DNA of 46,967 nt from Bacillota bacterium (GCA_018818595.1 JAHIRM010000035.1:1-46967), one strand, 5' to 3'. Shown: positions 34,154-43,845, counted from the stretch's first letter. Notes: generated from the sequence alone by a model not told the origin. A program made the numbers and translations.

Positions 34154-35536
34154 ATGAGTTATTACTTACTAATTGATTTTGGATCAACGTTTACCAAATT
34201 GACCGCTGTTGATACCGCATTAGAAGATATTATTGGAACCGCTTCGCATTTTACAACTGTGGATCAAGATATTCGTATTGGTTATCATAAAGCGCTTGAA
34301 AATCTATATAATGAAATTGGTAGACAAATAAAATTTGATCAAGTCATTGCCTGTTCTTCGGCAGCTGGCGGCCTTAAAATGGCCGCTATTGGTCTAGTGG
34401 AAGAACTAACAGTGGAAGCTGCGAAAAGAGTTTGTCTTGGGGCAGGGGCAAAAATAGATTTGATTTTTTCACATCATCTTACAAAAAGAGAAGCAAAAGA
34501 ACTTATCACTCAAAAAATCGACATCATTTTACTTGCAGGAGGAGCGGATGGAGGAAATACAGAATGTGTTTTGTTCAATGCAAAACTTTTAGGTGAAATG
34601 AATGTTAAAATTCCGATAGTATATGCCGGAAATAAAACTTGCCAAGATGAAATCGAAGATATATTTAAAAAATATAATTTAGACGGATACATTTGTGATA
34701 ATGTTATGCCAAGAATTAACGTTTTAAATGTGAAATGTGCAAGAGAAAAGATTAGAGAAATTTTCTTACAAAAAATTATTGTCGCTAAAGGTATTAAAAA
34801 AATAGAAGCAGAAATAGATGAAGTTGTGTTACCGACACCAGAAGCAGTTTTATATGCAGCTGAATTGCTTTCAAAAGGCTATCTTCATGAACCTGGATTA
34901 GGAGATATTGTAATTGTGGATATTGGAGGGGCTACTACAGACCTTTATTCAATCTGTAACGCATCCAATCGAAGTGATGTAATTATTCACGGACTTGAAG
35001 AACCATTCGCAAAGAGAACAGTTGAAGGCGATTTAGGGATGAGATATTCTGCTCCAGGGATTATCAAAGCTTTAACAAAAGAAGAAATTCAGTTTATCAA
35101 TCAAGAAAAGGGTGTAGATATAGTTAATGAAGTAGCATTTCGTTATCAAAATGTTAGTTCATTACCAGAAAATCCACACGATGAATTCATAGACCAACTA
35201 TTAGCTGAAATGTGTGCCTATCGTGCAATGCATCGTCATGTTGGTAGGGTGGAAGAAGTATTTACCCCAATGGGAATGATTTATAATCAAATTGGAAAAG
35301 ATTTGACTGATATAGAGTATGTTATCGGAACGGGTGGAGTAGTTATTAATTCTAAAATCCCCACAGCAATTCTTGCTAAAACGACAAATATTTTACACAA
35401 TCATTCAGAACTTCGGCCGATTCATCCTCATTTTATGTTGGATTTTAAATACATATTAGCCGCTATGGGATTATTAAGTCAAAAAGAACCTTTGCTTGCT
35501 TTGAAAATCATGAAAAAATACATGAAAATACTTTAG
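34154..35536 (+). CDS. glmL: Glutamate mutase reactivase GlmL/MutL
   Basis: This is an ASKHA-fold ATPase, thought to exchange damaged cobalamin in glutamate mutase. The phosphate-binding segments are LIDFGSTFTKLTAVD near the N-terminus and IVIVDIGGATTDLYSI near 255. The length is 460 residues. It lies between the genes for the two mutase subunits, the standard order S-L-E. The start follows TTAGGAG, partly inside glmS. It is unrelated to the DNA mismatch-repair MutL. Confidence 0.94.
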   Translation: MSYYLLIDFGSTFTKLTAVDTALEDIIGTASHFTTVDQDIRIGYHKALENLYNEIGRQIKFDQVIACSSAAGGLKMAAIGLVEELTVEAAKRVCLGAGAKIDLIFSHHLTKREAKELITQKIDIILLAGGADGGNTECVLFNAKLLGEMNVKIPIVYAGNKTCQDEIEDIFKKYNLDGYICDNVMPRINVLNVKCAREKIREIFLQKIIVAKGIKKIEAEIDEVVLPTPEAVLYAAELLSKGYLHEPGLGDIVIVDIGGATTDLYSICNASNRSDVIIHGLEEPFAKRTVEGDLGMRYSAPGIIKALTKEEIQFINQEKGVDIVNEVAFRYQNVSSLPENPHDEFIDQLLAEMCAYRAMHRHVGRVEEVFTPMGMIYNQIGKDLTDIEYVIGTGGVVINSKIPTAILAKTTNILHNHSELRPIHPHFMLDFKYILAAMGLLSQKEPLLALKIMKKYMKIL

Positions 35537-35551
35537 AAGAGGGTTTACAAA

Positions 35552-37009
35552 ATGGAACTCAAAAACAAAAAATGGACCGAAGAAGAATTCTTGTTAGAAA
35601 GAAAGAAAGTACTTCTTGATTGGAAGACTGGAAGCGATCCCGCTCTGGATTTAGACAAAGCGATTGCTTTTTTAAAGCAAATTCCAGAACATAAAAATTT
35701 TGCGTTTAAATTAAATAACGCCAAAAAACAAGGGATTACTTTAATTCAACCAAGAGCTGGAGTCCCTGTTTTAGCAGAACATATTAAATTATTGAAACAT
35801 TTAGAAAAAAGCGGAGCTGATTTTCTTCCTTCTACTGTGGATAGTTATACAAGACAAAATAGATATGCAGAAGCGGAAAAAGGTATGAAAGAAAGCGAGC
35901 TAATTGGCAGAGCGCTTCTAAATGGGTTTCCGATAGTGAATCACGGAGTAATGGGTTGTAAATTAGTTATGGAATCCATAAATGTTCCGATTCAAGCAAG
36001 ACATGGTACACCAGACGCAAGATTGTTATCCGAAATTATTCATGCATCGGGTTGGACTTCTAATGAAGGCGGAGGCATTTCTTATAATATCCCTTATGCA
36101 AAATCAGTTCCTTTGGAAACGAGCATTCATAATTGGCAATATTGTGATCGTTTGGTTGGGTATTATGAAGAAAGAGGAATTTCAATTAACAGAGAACCTT
36201 TTGGACCTTTGACTGGAACCTTAGTTCCCCCTTCCATTTCAACTACAATTGCAATCGTCGAATCCATTCTTGCAGCTGAACAAGGAGTAAAAAACATTAC
36301 AGTTGGATATGGTATGGGCGGAAATCTTGTTCAAGATGTTGCTGCAATTAGAATGTTACAAATTCTTACTGAGAGATATCTACTTCAGTTTGGATATCAT
36401 AATATGGAAGTTTCAACCGTGTTCCATCAATGGATGGGTGGATTTCCAGAAGATGAATCTGAAGCGATGGGATTAATTGCAATGAGTTCTACGGTAGCTG
36501 CACTTTCAAAAGCGACTAAAATGATTACAAAAACCCCACATGAATCCATAGGGATTCCCACGATGGAAGTTAACGCGATGGGAATCAAAGCTTCAAAATA
36601 TATAGTGAATATTCTAAAAGATCAATCTATGCCTGAAGGAGATAAACTCTTTGAAGAAATGAATCAAATTGAAAGAGAAGTTCAAAGCTTAATGGATTGT
36701 ATCATTCGAGTTGGGGATGGAGATATTGCAAAAGGAATTGTAAAAGCATTTCAACAAGGTTTAATTGATGTACCATTTGCCCCAAGTAAATTTAATATGG
36801 GGAAGGTTCTTCCAGCAAGAGATAATGAAGGAAATATTCGTATTTTAGAGTTTGGTAATTTAGGGTTTAGTGAAGATATCAAACAATATCATCAATTAAA
36901 AATTCAAGAAAGAGCTGCATTTGAACAACGGCCCATTTCATTTCAATTAACAGTAGACGATGTCTACTCAGTAAGTATGGGAAAATTAATCGGAAGACCA
37001 AAAAAATAG
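35552..37009 (+). CDS. glmE: Glutamate mutase epsilon (catalytic) subunit
   Basis: GlmE forms the TIM barrel in which radical rearrangement of glutamate takes place. Its 485 residues are close to the 483 of the Clostridium cochlearium enzyme. Recognisable blocks are [36 protein letters not shown] (abridged: NHGV and RHGTPDAR), [14 protein letters not shown] and [14 protein letters not shown]. It follows glmL by 15 bases with GAAGAGGG as ribosome binding site. Confidence 0.95.
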   Translation: MELKNKKWTEEEFLLERKKVLLDWKTGSDPALDLDKAIAFLKQIPEHKNFAFKLNNAKKQGITLIQPRAGVPVLAEHIKLLKHLEKSGADFLPSTVDSYTRQNRYAEAEKGMKESELIGRALLNGFPIVNHGVMGCKLVMESINVPIQARHGTPDARLLSEIIHASGWTSNEGGGISYNIPYAKSVPLETSIHNWQYCDRLVGYYEERGISINREPFGPLTGTLVPPSISTTIAIVESILAAEQGVKNITVGYGMGGNLVQDVAAIRMLQILTERYLLQFGYHNMEVSTVFHQWMGGFPEDESEAMGLIAMSSTVAALSKATKMITKTPHESIGIPTMEVNAMGIKASKYIVNILKDQSMPEGDKLFEEMNQIEREVQSLMDCIIRVGDGDIAKGIVKAFQQGLIDVPFAPSKFNMGKVLPARDNEGNIRILEFGNLGFSEDIKQYHQLKIQERAAFEQRPISFQLTVDDVYSVSMGKLIGRPKK

Positions 37010-37031
37010 AAAAAACTAGAAGGGAAATACT

Positions 37032-38273
37032 ATGAAAATTAAAAAAGTGATTTTGAGCGAATCATATACAGGCTTTTTTTTCGATGACCAAAAAGCAATA
37101 AAAAAAGGAGCCACGAATGATGGCTTTCTTTATTTAGGAACTCCTATAATTGAAGGTTTTACGACCGTAAGACAAAAAGGAGAAGCCATTTCGATACAAA
37201 TTATTCTTGAAAATGGAGTTGTAGGTTATGGCGATTGCGCTGCAGTCCAATATTCTGGCACAGGAGGAAGAGATCCTTTATTTATTGCAAAAAATTATAT
37301 GCCTTTTCTTGAAGAAAAAATAATTCCTTTATTGCTTTTGGAAGAAGTGGATTTATTCAAACCTTTAGCAGAAAAGTATGATAGACTGAATTTAGAAGGA
37401 AAAAAACTTCACACCGCATTAAGATACGGCATTACACAAGCATTACTAAGCGTAACAGCGAATTTTCATCATGTAACTATGGCAGAAATTGTGAGAAAGG
37501 AATATCATATTTCTAACAAGCTATATTTACCGGTTCCGATTTTTACTCAAAGCGGAGATGATAGGTATATCAATGTAGATAAAATGATTTTAAAAGAAGC
37601 GGATGTTTTACCGCATGCTTTGATTAATAACGTTGAAACAAAATTAGGAAAAGATGGGGAAATCTTAATTGCATATATTATTTGGTTAAGAGACCGCATT
37701 TTAAAACATAGAAATAATGATACCTATTTACCGGTTCTTCATATCGATGTTTATGGAACAATTGGAAACATTTACGACAATGATATTGATAAAATGATTC
37801 AATATCTTTTAAAACTTGAAGAAACGGCAAAACCATTTAAAATACGAGTAGAAGGGCCCGTTGACACAGGCGATCGCGAAGGAACATTAAGCTATCTAAG
37901 TATTTTAACAAAAAGAATAAATATGTTAGGTTCCACACTAGAAATAGTTGCTGATGAATGGTGTAATACCCTTGAAGACGTAAAACTATTTGCCGATAAC
38001 AATGCAGGGCATATGCTTCAAATTAAAACTCCTGATTTAGGGGGAATCAACAATGTAATCGAAGCAATTCTGTATTGCAATAAAAAGAATATTGGCAGTT
38101 ATTGCGGAGGTACTTGTAATGAAACCAATATTTCAGCTGAAGTCACAACTAATATAGCAATTGCATGTGAAGCCAACCAATGTTTAGCTAAACCTGGAAT
38201 GGGCGTTGATGCTGGATACATGATAGTAAAAAATGAGATGAATCGAGTTATCGCAAGAGCCAATCAATCCTAG
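37032..38273 (+). CDS. mal: Methylaspartate ammonia-lyase
   Basis: The enzyme eliminates ammonia from threo-3-methylaspartate to give mesaconate. It belongs to the enolase superfamily; 413 residues equals the C. tetanomorphum enzyme. Catalytic Lys332 lies in LQIKTPDLGG, and the metal ligands are in HIDVYG (Asp), RVEGPVD (Glu) and VADEWCN (Asp). The N-terminal GDCAAVQYSGTGGRDP is family-specific. It confirms that the mutase feeds the methylaspartate route. The next step, mesaconate hydration, has no gene in this window. Confidence 0.95.
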   Translation: MKIKKVILSESYTGFFFDDQKAIKKGATNDGFLYLGTPIIEGFTTVRQKGEAISIQIILENGVVGYGDCAAVQYSGTGGRDPLFIAKNYMPFLEEKIIPLLLLEEVDLFKPLAEKYDRLNLEGKKLHTALRYGITQALLSVTANFHHVTMAEIVRKEYHISNKLYLPVPIFTQSGDDRYINVDKMILKEADVLPHALINNVETKLGKDGEILIAYIIWLRDRILKHRNNDTYLPVLHIDVYGTIGNIYDNDIDKMIQYLLKLEETAKPFKIRVEGPVDTGDREGTLSYLSILTKRINMLGSTLEIVADEWCNTLEDVKLFADNNAGHMLQIKTPDLGGINNVIEAILYCNKKNIGSYCGGTCNETNISAEVTTNIAIACEANQCLAKPGMGVDAGYMIVKNEMNRVIARANQS

Positions 38274-38284
38274 GAGGAATATTC

Positions 38285-38533
38285 ATGAAAATAGGTATTG
38301 CAGGAACGTTAGAGTCAAGCGATGTCATGATCACCGTTAAAACAAGTCAAGAATTAAAAGTAACAATACATAGTGCTGTTGATGATTTTTTTCATGATCA
38401 AATTGAAAAAGTCATTTTTGATACTTTAAAAGAATTAAACATCAATAAAATTGATGTTCTTTGTGAAGACAAAGGTGCTTTGGATTATACGATTAAATCA
38501 AGACTTATAACTGCAATAAAAAGAATGGAGTGA
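38285..38533 (+). CDS. citD: Citrate/citramalate lyase acyl carrier protein (gamma)
   Basis: This small carrier of 82 residues bears the phosphoribosyl-dephospho-CoA group of the lyase. The modification site is the serine pair in AGTLESSDVMI (residues 11-12), and GALDYTIKSRLITAIKR is the conserved end. AGGAGG lies before the ATG. Position after methylaspartate ammonia-lyase implies a citramalate-cleaving complex. Confidence 0.93.
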   Translation: MKIGIAGTLESSDVMITVKTSQELKVTIHSAVDDFFHDQIEKVIFDTLKELNINKIDVLCEDKGALDYTIKSRLITAIKRME

Positions 38534-38538
38534 CTTAA

Positions 38539-39414
38539 ATGTTAAGAAGTTTACTTTTTATTCCTGGAAACAACCCAAATATGATTCAAAATGCAGATGT
38601 GTTTGGCGCAGATGGAATCATATTTGATTTAGAAGATTCTGTAAACGTTGTTGAAAAAGATAATGCTAGAGTGTTGATAAAAAATTACCTTGCTTTACCA
38701 AGTTTGTTTAGTGGTTTGATTGTCATCAGAATAAATGGAGAAAATTCTCCCTATTTTGAAGATGACTTAGAAAGCATGGTTTGTGATCAAATTGATACAA
38801 TCATGTTACCAAAAGCTAGGATTGATTCAATTATAAAATTAGACAAAATATTATCAAGTATAGAAAAAAAGAAAAATCTTAAAAAAGTAATTGGAATCAT
38901 TCCAATTATTGAAGAGGCTTCATCGGTACTTGAAGTGGATACGATAGCTTCGCTTAATAGAGTGAATGGATTGCTTTTAGGAGCAGAAGACTTATGTAGT
39001 GATTTAGAAATTCCAAGAACCAAAGAAGGAAGAGAAATAGAATATGCAAGATCAAAGGTAATTATGGCCTGCAAAGCATATAAAATAGATTCGATTGACA
39101 CTCCTTTTACTGATGTAATTGATGACGAAGGATTTATGAGAGATGCAAAAAATGCTTGCCTTCTTGGAATGACTTCAAAGGCAGCTATTCACCCAAGACA
39201 TATCGAAGGAATCAATTCTGTTTTTTCTCCAAGTGAAGAATCAATTTTATGGTCAATGAAAATTCTAGAGGGTGAAAAAAAAGCGAAAGAAAAGGGATTA
39301 GGCGTTTTTAGCTTGGATGGGAAAATGATTGATAAACCAATAATTGAAAGAGCGAGTAAAATAATTGAGAAAGCCTCAAAATACAATTTAATGAGGAAAT
39401 ATAATGAAAAATAG
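38539..39414 (+). CDS. citE: Citrate/citramalate lyase beta subunit
   Basis: CitE cleaves the acyl-carrier thioester, releasing pyruvate from citramalyl-ACP or oxaloacetate from citryl-ACP. It is a TIM barrel of the HpcH/HpaI family: RSLLFIPGNNPNMIQNA, then FDLEDSV with metal ligands, IIPIIEEASSV, LGAEDLC and KAAIHPRHIEGIN. The length of 291 residues is typical. GGAGTGA precedes the ATG, and the gene overlaps citF by 11 bases. Sequence alone does not separate citrate from citramalate use. Confidence 0.92.
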   Translation: MLRSLLFIPGNNPNMIQNADVFGADGIIFDLEDSVNVVEKDNARVLIKNYLALPSLFSGLIVIRINGENSPYFEDDLESMVCDQIDTIMLPKARIDSIIKLDKILSSIEKKKNLKKVIGIIPIIEEASSVLEVDTIASLNRVNGLLLGAEDLCSDLEIPRTKEGREIEYARSKVIMACKAYKIDSIDTPFTDVIDDEGFMRDAKNACLLGMTSKAAIHPRHIEGINSVFSPSEESILWSMKILEGEKKAKEKGLGVFSLDGKMIDKPIIERASKIIEKASKYNLMRKYNEK

Positions 39415-40915
39415 TCTTGGAAGATGGATTCCAGATGATGCGAAACCTTTTATATCAAGTCATAACTATTTAACAGAAAAAAGAAAATTCATTGAAGAAA
39501 AGAAGCAGGGTGAAAAAACACTGTTTTTTTCCTCTTACAAAGATGCGTTTCATCATTTCAAGTTAAAATCTGAAATGACTTTTTCTTTTCATCATCATTT
39601 GCGTAACGGAGATTATGTTCTGAATCAAGTGTGCAAAACAGTAGAAGAAGAAGGGCTAACAAATTTGCATTTTGCACCAAGTTCAATTTTTCCAAGTTAT
39701 ATTGGGTTGATTGACTTGATAAAAAACGAACAAATAACTAATATTCATACCAATTATCTTAATGGGCCTGTTTCTTCAATCATAAAAGATGGATTTCTAA
39801 AAGGGAAATTAATTATGAATACGCACGGAGGAAGAGCTAGATCAATCGAAAGCGGAGAATTACCAATTGATGTTGCGTTTTTAGCTTGTCCAACTGTTGA
39901 TAAGTTAGGAAATGGCAGTGGATCACAAGGAAAAAGCGCTTGTGGGACTTTGGGATATGCAATAAGCGATTTAAAATATGCTAAAACAGTATTATTAGTC
40001 ACAGATAATGTGATAGAGCATTTAGATGAATTTCAATTTGATCATAAGTATGTCGATGGAATTATTGTGGTGGATTCTATAGGGGACCCATCTGGAATTG
40101 TTTCCGGAACAACTAAAATCACCAGAGACCCCATTGGGTTAAAAATAGCAAAAGATACTTCCATTTTACTGAATGAATTAGGAGTACTTCAAAATGGTTT
40201 TTCAATGCAAACCGGAGCAGGAGGAACATCTCTTGCTGTAGTTGATTATATAAAAAATATAATGATTAAAAAATCAATTAAAGGATCTTTTGCTTCAGGA
40301 GGAATTACCGGCCATTATGTAGATATGATGAAACACAATTTGTTTAGTCGGCTTTATGATGTTCAATGTTTTGATTTAGAAGCAATCAAATCATTTAAAG
40401 AAAATTCGAATCACATCGCTATTTCTGCTTCAAAATATGGTAATCCTTTTGAAGAAAGTCCTATCGTAAATGATTTAAGCTTTGTAATACTAGGAGCTAC
40501 TGAAATTGATTTAGATTTTAATGTAAATGTTACAACGGATTCCTTGGGAAATATTATAGGTGGAAGCGGAGGTCATTCTGACACGTCAAATGGAGCGAAT
40601 ATAACGATTATTACGTCTGCGCTTACTAAATCTAGAGTTCCGATAATAAAAGAGCGTGTGACCACAATTTCTACGCCTGGAGAAGATGTAGATATACTAG
40701 TGACCGAAAGAGGAATTGCAATCAACCCTAAAAGACAAGATTTAATAAGTAAATTAATTCATTCATCACTAAAAATAGTAACGATTGAAAAATTAATGGA
40801 AATTACGTATAAAATTACTGGAATTCCGAAAGCAATCGAGAAAAGTGATTCTATTATCGGACTAGTTGAATACAGAGATGGAAGCATTATTGATTGTCTA
40901 TATAAATCGAGGTGA
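39404..40915 (+). CDS. citF: Citrate/citramalate lyase alpha subunit
   Basis: CitF is the acyl-transferase subunit that exchanges acetate on the carrier for the incoming dicarboxylic acid. The 503 residues carry SFHHHLRNGDYVLNQV near the N-terminus, MNTHGGRARSIESGELPIDVAFLACP in the middle, GGSGGHSDTSNGA and VTERGIAINPKRQDL near the end. All are typical CitF blocks. The start overlaps citE and follows GAGGAAA. Confidence 0.93.
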   Translation: MKNSLGRWIPDDAKPFISSHNYLTEKRKFIEEKKQGEKTLFFSSYKDAFHHFKLKSEMTFSFHHHLRNGDYVLNQVCKTVEEEGLTNLHFAPSSIFPSYIGLIDLIKNEQITNIHTNYLNGPVSSIIKDGFLKGKLIMNTHGGRARSIESGELPIDVAFLACPTVDKLGNGSGSQGKSACGTLGYAISDLKYAKTVLLVTDNVIEHLDEFQFDHKYVDGIIVVDSIGDPSGIVSGTTKITRDPIGLKIAKDTSILLNELGVLQNGFSMQTGAGGTSLAVVDYIKNIMIKKSIKGSFASGGITGHYVDMMKHNLFSRLYDVQCFDLEAIKSFKENSNHIAISASKYGNPFEESPIVNDLSFVILGATEIDLDFNVNVTTDSLGNIIGGSGGHSDTSNGANITIITSALTKSRVPIIKERVTTISTPGEDVDILVTERGIAINPKRQDLISKLIHSSLKIVTIEKLMEITYKITGIPKAIEKSDSIIGLVEYRDGSIIDCLYKSR

Positions 40916-40920
40916 ATAGT

Positions 40921-41934
40921 ATGTTGATTAAACAAGCTTTATTAGAAGATGAAATATATAAAATCATTCTATTTTTAGAAGAAAACAATTTAAAATACGA
41001 TGAAGATATAGTTGAAACCTATTATATTGAAGAATTCGATAAAATAATTGGTTCTATTTCTAGAAGCAAAGACATCATAAAAGCTCTCGCAGTTGATATA
41101 GACTATCGAGGAGAAAATATTGCAAACATTCTTGTAAGTGAAGTCATGAATTCTATGAGATATAATAATGTTTATCATTTTCAAGTGTATACTAAAACAG
41201 AATATGAAGTTGTATTTACAAGCATGGGATTTAATACTTTGGCTAAAACCGAAAAAGTATGTATTTTAGAATCGGGTAATCCTTCAATAGAAATAGAAAT
41301 ACAAAAAATGAAATTGCAAATTGAAAAGAGATTTCATATCGATGTGTTGGAACACTCGATAGGGGCTATTGTTGTAAATTGTAATCCTATCACTTTGGGT
41401 CACTATCATTTAATAGAAGAAGCCTCAAAAAAACATGAATATTTTATAGTTTTAGTAGTTGAAGAAGATCAATCAATTTTTTCCTTTAAAGAAAGATTTT
41501 CATTAATTTATCTTGCATTGACTTCTTTTGAAAATATTATTATTCTACCATCAACACAATATATTGTATCGGCGTTAACCTTTCCAAGTTATTTTTTAAA
41601 ATCACTTGATGAAGTTGAAAAAGAACATGCAAAATTAGATGCAATTATATTTAAAAATTATTTTATGAAATCATTAAATATAAGAAAGAGATATATTGGA
41701 AGCGAAACAACTTCTGTAATGGTAATGTACAATTCGATTCTAAAAGAAATTTTAAAAGACAAAATAAATATTCAAGAAAGATTTAAATTCAAGAAAGAAA
41801 TTATTAGTGCATCTTTAGTTAGAAAATTAATATTTGAAAATAAAATAAACGAGGCTATGACTTTTGTCCCCGAACAAATAAAAAGCGTATTTGAAAAAAT
41901 GGCAAAGGAAAAATATGAACAATCAGTTCGATGA
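40921..41934 (+). CDS. citC: Citrate lyase ligase (acetylates the lyase carrier)
   Basis: CitC uses ATP and acetate to acetylate the thiol of the CitD prosthetic group and so activates the lyase. The nucleotidyltransferase motif is GAIVVNCNPITLGHYHLIEEAS, with the H-x-x-H-type signature GHYHLI. The N-terminal 120 residues form an acetyltransferase-like domain, as in the family. The ATG at 40921 is preferred over a GTG at 40912 because GAGGTGA, overlapping the citF stop, is correctly spaced before it. The protein has 337 residues. The gene overlaps citXG by 20 bases. Confidence 0.92.
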   Translation: MLIKQALLEDEIYKIILFLEENNLKYDEDIVETYYIEEFDKIIGSISRSKDIIKALAVDIDYRGENIANILVSEVMNSMRYNNVYHFQVYTKTEYEVVFTSMGFNTLAKTEKVCILESGNPSIEIEIQKMKLQIEKRFHIDVLEHSIGAIVVNCNPITLGHYHLIEEASKKHEYFIVLVVEEDQSIFSFKERFSLIYLALTSFENIIILPSTQYIVSALTFPSYFLKSLDEVEKEHAKLDAIIFKNYFMKSLNIRKRYIGSETTSVMVMYNSILKEILKDKINIQERFKFKKEIISASLVRKLIFENKINEAMTFVPEQIKSVFEKMAKEKYEQSVR

Positions 41935-43171
41935 AATTTTACTTGCTCGTGAAGCAAGAAATAATAATATTAAAAATCATCTAATTGATTCGAATGTTGT
42001 TGTCTCAATAAAAGCAAATATTCCAGGAGAAAACAAACAAATTTCAATTGCTTATTTTTTAGTTCACTTATTTTCAAAAGCGATTCATTTTTCAAATGTA
42101 GTATTTCAAAATAAATTTGACGGTCTTGATGGACCGTATTTTTTATATGTATTGAGTAACGCGACAGGAAAAGAAATAAAAGAAAATATGATTGCCATTG
42201 AAGACACGCATGAATTGGGAAGGTTCATTGATATAGATGTATATCAATATAACAAAATTTTCAAAAGAGAAAGTTTTAGAAATTGTTTTTTATGTGAACA
42301 AAATCCAGTAATTTGTAGGAGGTTAAAAAAACATTCAAAAAATGATATTTTTAATAAGATTCAAGATGAAGTGAAAAGATATATTTACGTCAAGATAGAA
42401 AATTTAATTGATTATAGTTTATTGTCAGAATTAGAACTTTCTCCAAAATTTGGATTAGTCACTCCTACCTCTAATGGTTCACATACTGACATGGAATATT
42501 CATTATTGCGAAACTCAATTAAAATTGTTAAACCGTTCTTATTAGAAATGTTTCTGGTTGGGAGTCGAAATTTGCCTTTAGACCAAACATTCAAAATTAT
42601 TAGAGAAATTGGAAAAATAGCAGAAGGCAAAATGTACAAATTCACTCAAGGAATTAATACGTACAAAGGAATAATCTTTAATTTAGGTCTAATTATAACA
42701 GCCTGCGGATACGGCCTTTTTGGCCATTATCCATATATTGCTATATTTGATATTGTTAAGATTATGGCAAAAGATTTAACAGACGAAATTGAAGTGATTT
42801 CCGGAGAACGCAACATGATTGACCACCCAAATTTTGAGTTCACTGGAGCGAGAGGAGAAGCTGAAAGAGGATATTTGACTATTCAAGAGGTGTTGCCTAT
42901 GTTGATTGATGACTTAAGAGAAACAAGAATTCTTGCGTTAATTAGAATCATTCAACTTTCCGAAGATTCCATTTGTTTGAAGAGATGTAAAACGTTTGAA
43001 AACTATTTAACGGTAAAGCGAATGTTTGAAGGTATAAGAAATTTTGATGAAGATTTATTTATTAATATAACCTCGAAATGTATTGAAAAAAATGTTAGTT
43101 TTGGGGGAAGTGCCGATTTATTAGTAGCTAGTATATTTTTGACCAAAATTAAAGACCTATTTGATTATTGA
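41915..43171 (+). CDS. citXG: CitX-CitG fusion for lyase prosthetic group synthesis
   Basis: One protein joins two maturation enzymes. Residues about 1-170 match CitX, which attaches the prosthetic group to apo-CitD (LLAREARNNNIKNHLI, then HELGRFIDIDVY and FRNCFLCEQNPVIC). Residues about 175-418 match CitG, the triphosphoribosyl-dephospho-CoA synthase (LVTPTSNGSHTDMEYSLL, FTQGINTYKGIIFNLG, TGARGEAERGY, FGGSADLLVAS). The ATG at 41915 follows AAAGGA; an in-frame ATG at 41891 is inside citC and lacks a site. It completes the set needed for an active lyase. Confidence 0.92.
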   Translation: MNNQFDEILLAREARNNNIKNHLIDSNVVVSIKANIPGENKQISIAYFLVHLFSKAIHFSNVVFQNKFDGLDGPYFLYVLSNATGKEIKENMIAIEDTHELGRFIDIDVYQYNKIFKRESFRNCFLCEQNPVICRRLKKHSKNDIFNKIQDEVKRYIYVKIENLIDYSLLSELELSPKFGLVTPTSNGSHTDMEYSLLRNSIKIVKPFLLEMFLVGSRNLPLDQTFKIIREIGKIAEGKMYKFTQGINTYKGIIFNLGLIITACGYGLFGHYPYIAIFDIVKIMAKDLTDEIEVISGERNMIDHPNFEFTGARGEAERGYLTIQEVLPMLIDDLRETRILALIRIIQLSEDSICLKRCKTFENYLTVKRMFEGIRNFDEDLFINITSKCIEKNVSFGGSADLLVASIFLTKIKDLFDY

Positions 43172-43630
43172 TTTCTATTATTTTTTGGCTTCCAATTTAA
43201 TGTGATAAACGCTAAATATGGCCATTGTCCGTAGTGATATTTTGAATATTGTTTGATCAATATTTTAATTTTATTATAGATGGTTTTCATTTAATTTTAT
43301 TCATTTTTATTTTTTAACAACTTTTTGTCGCTTATATTTATTTTTTTGATTTTTTATATAATATTCAATCCTTGCTCTTTTATTTGTTACTATTCATTTT
43401 GTATATTTTATTATTTTTTCCTTTTATATTTTTTAATTTTTTTATAGATTTGATAATAGTTTAGTTTAAGTAATTATTTTATTTATTTTAGAATTTTTTT
43501 CTTGACTTTATATTTAATGAATAGTAAAATTGTAATGCAAGATGGAAATCAAAAAAATTAGATTCAATTCTTACGTGATCTACATTTGCATTAATTAATT
43601 ACTATGTTCATTTTTGAAATTCACTTTTTT
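43172..43630. other. T-rich intergenic region
   Basis: About 460 bases without a convincing gene on either strand. The plus strand from about 43260 to 43500 is strikingly rich in T, with many runs of five to seven. A weak AT-only hairpin (AATATTG/CAATATT, 43245-43264, followed by T) may end the glutamate operon. The tRNA promoter lies at the right end. Confidence 0.6.
43502..43530 (+). promoter_or_regulatory. Promoter of the tRNA-Val/tRNA-Thr unit
   Basis: TTGACT (43502-43507) and TAAAAT (43525-43530) are 17 bases apart, about 100 bases before the first tRNA. Confidence 0.65.
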
Positions 43631-43706
43631 GGAGGTTTAGCTCAGCTGGGAGAGCATCTGCCTTACAAGCAGAGGGTCGGCGGTTCGATCCCGTCAACCT
43701 CCACCA
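43631..43706 (+). tRNA. tRNA-Val (anticodon UAC)
   Basis: Acceptor GGAGGTT pairs with AACCTCC. The anticodon stem TCTGC/GCAGA holds CTTACAA, giving anticodon UAC. The D and T arms are regular and the CCA end is encoded. Confidence 0.95.
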
Positions 43707-43707
43707 T

Positions 43708-43784
<77 letters not shown>

Positions 43785-43819
43785 TTTTACTAACTTAAAT
43801 TAGTTGCATAAAAAAGAAT

Positions 43820-43845
43820 AACGCACTGTGATGTGCGTTTTTCTT
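43820..43845 (+). terminator. Terminator after the tRNA pair
   Basis: AACGCAC and GTGCGTT form a 7-bp stem with a 6-base loop followed by T-rich sequence. Confidence 0.8.

Noticed and set aside
33748-35536. Reading GlmS and GlmL (also called MutS and MutL) as DNA mismatch-repair proteins
   Set aside because: The B12 motif in the first and the ASKHA ATPase fold in the second, together with GlmE and methylaspartate ammonia-lyase, show they belong to glutamate mutase.
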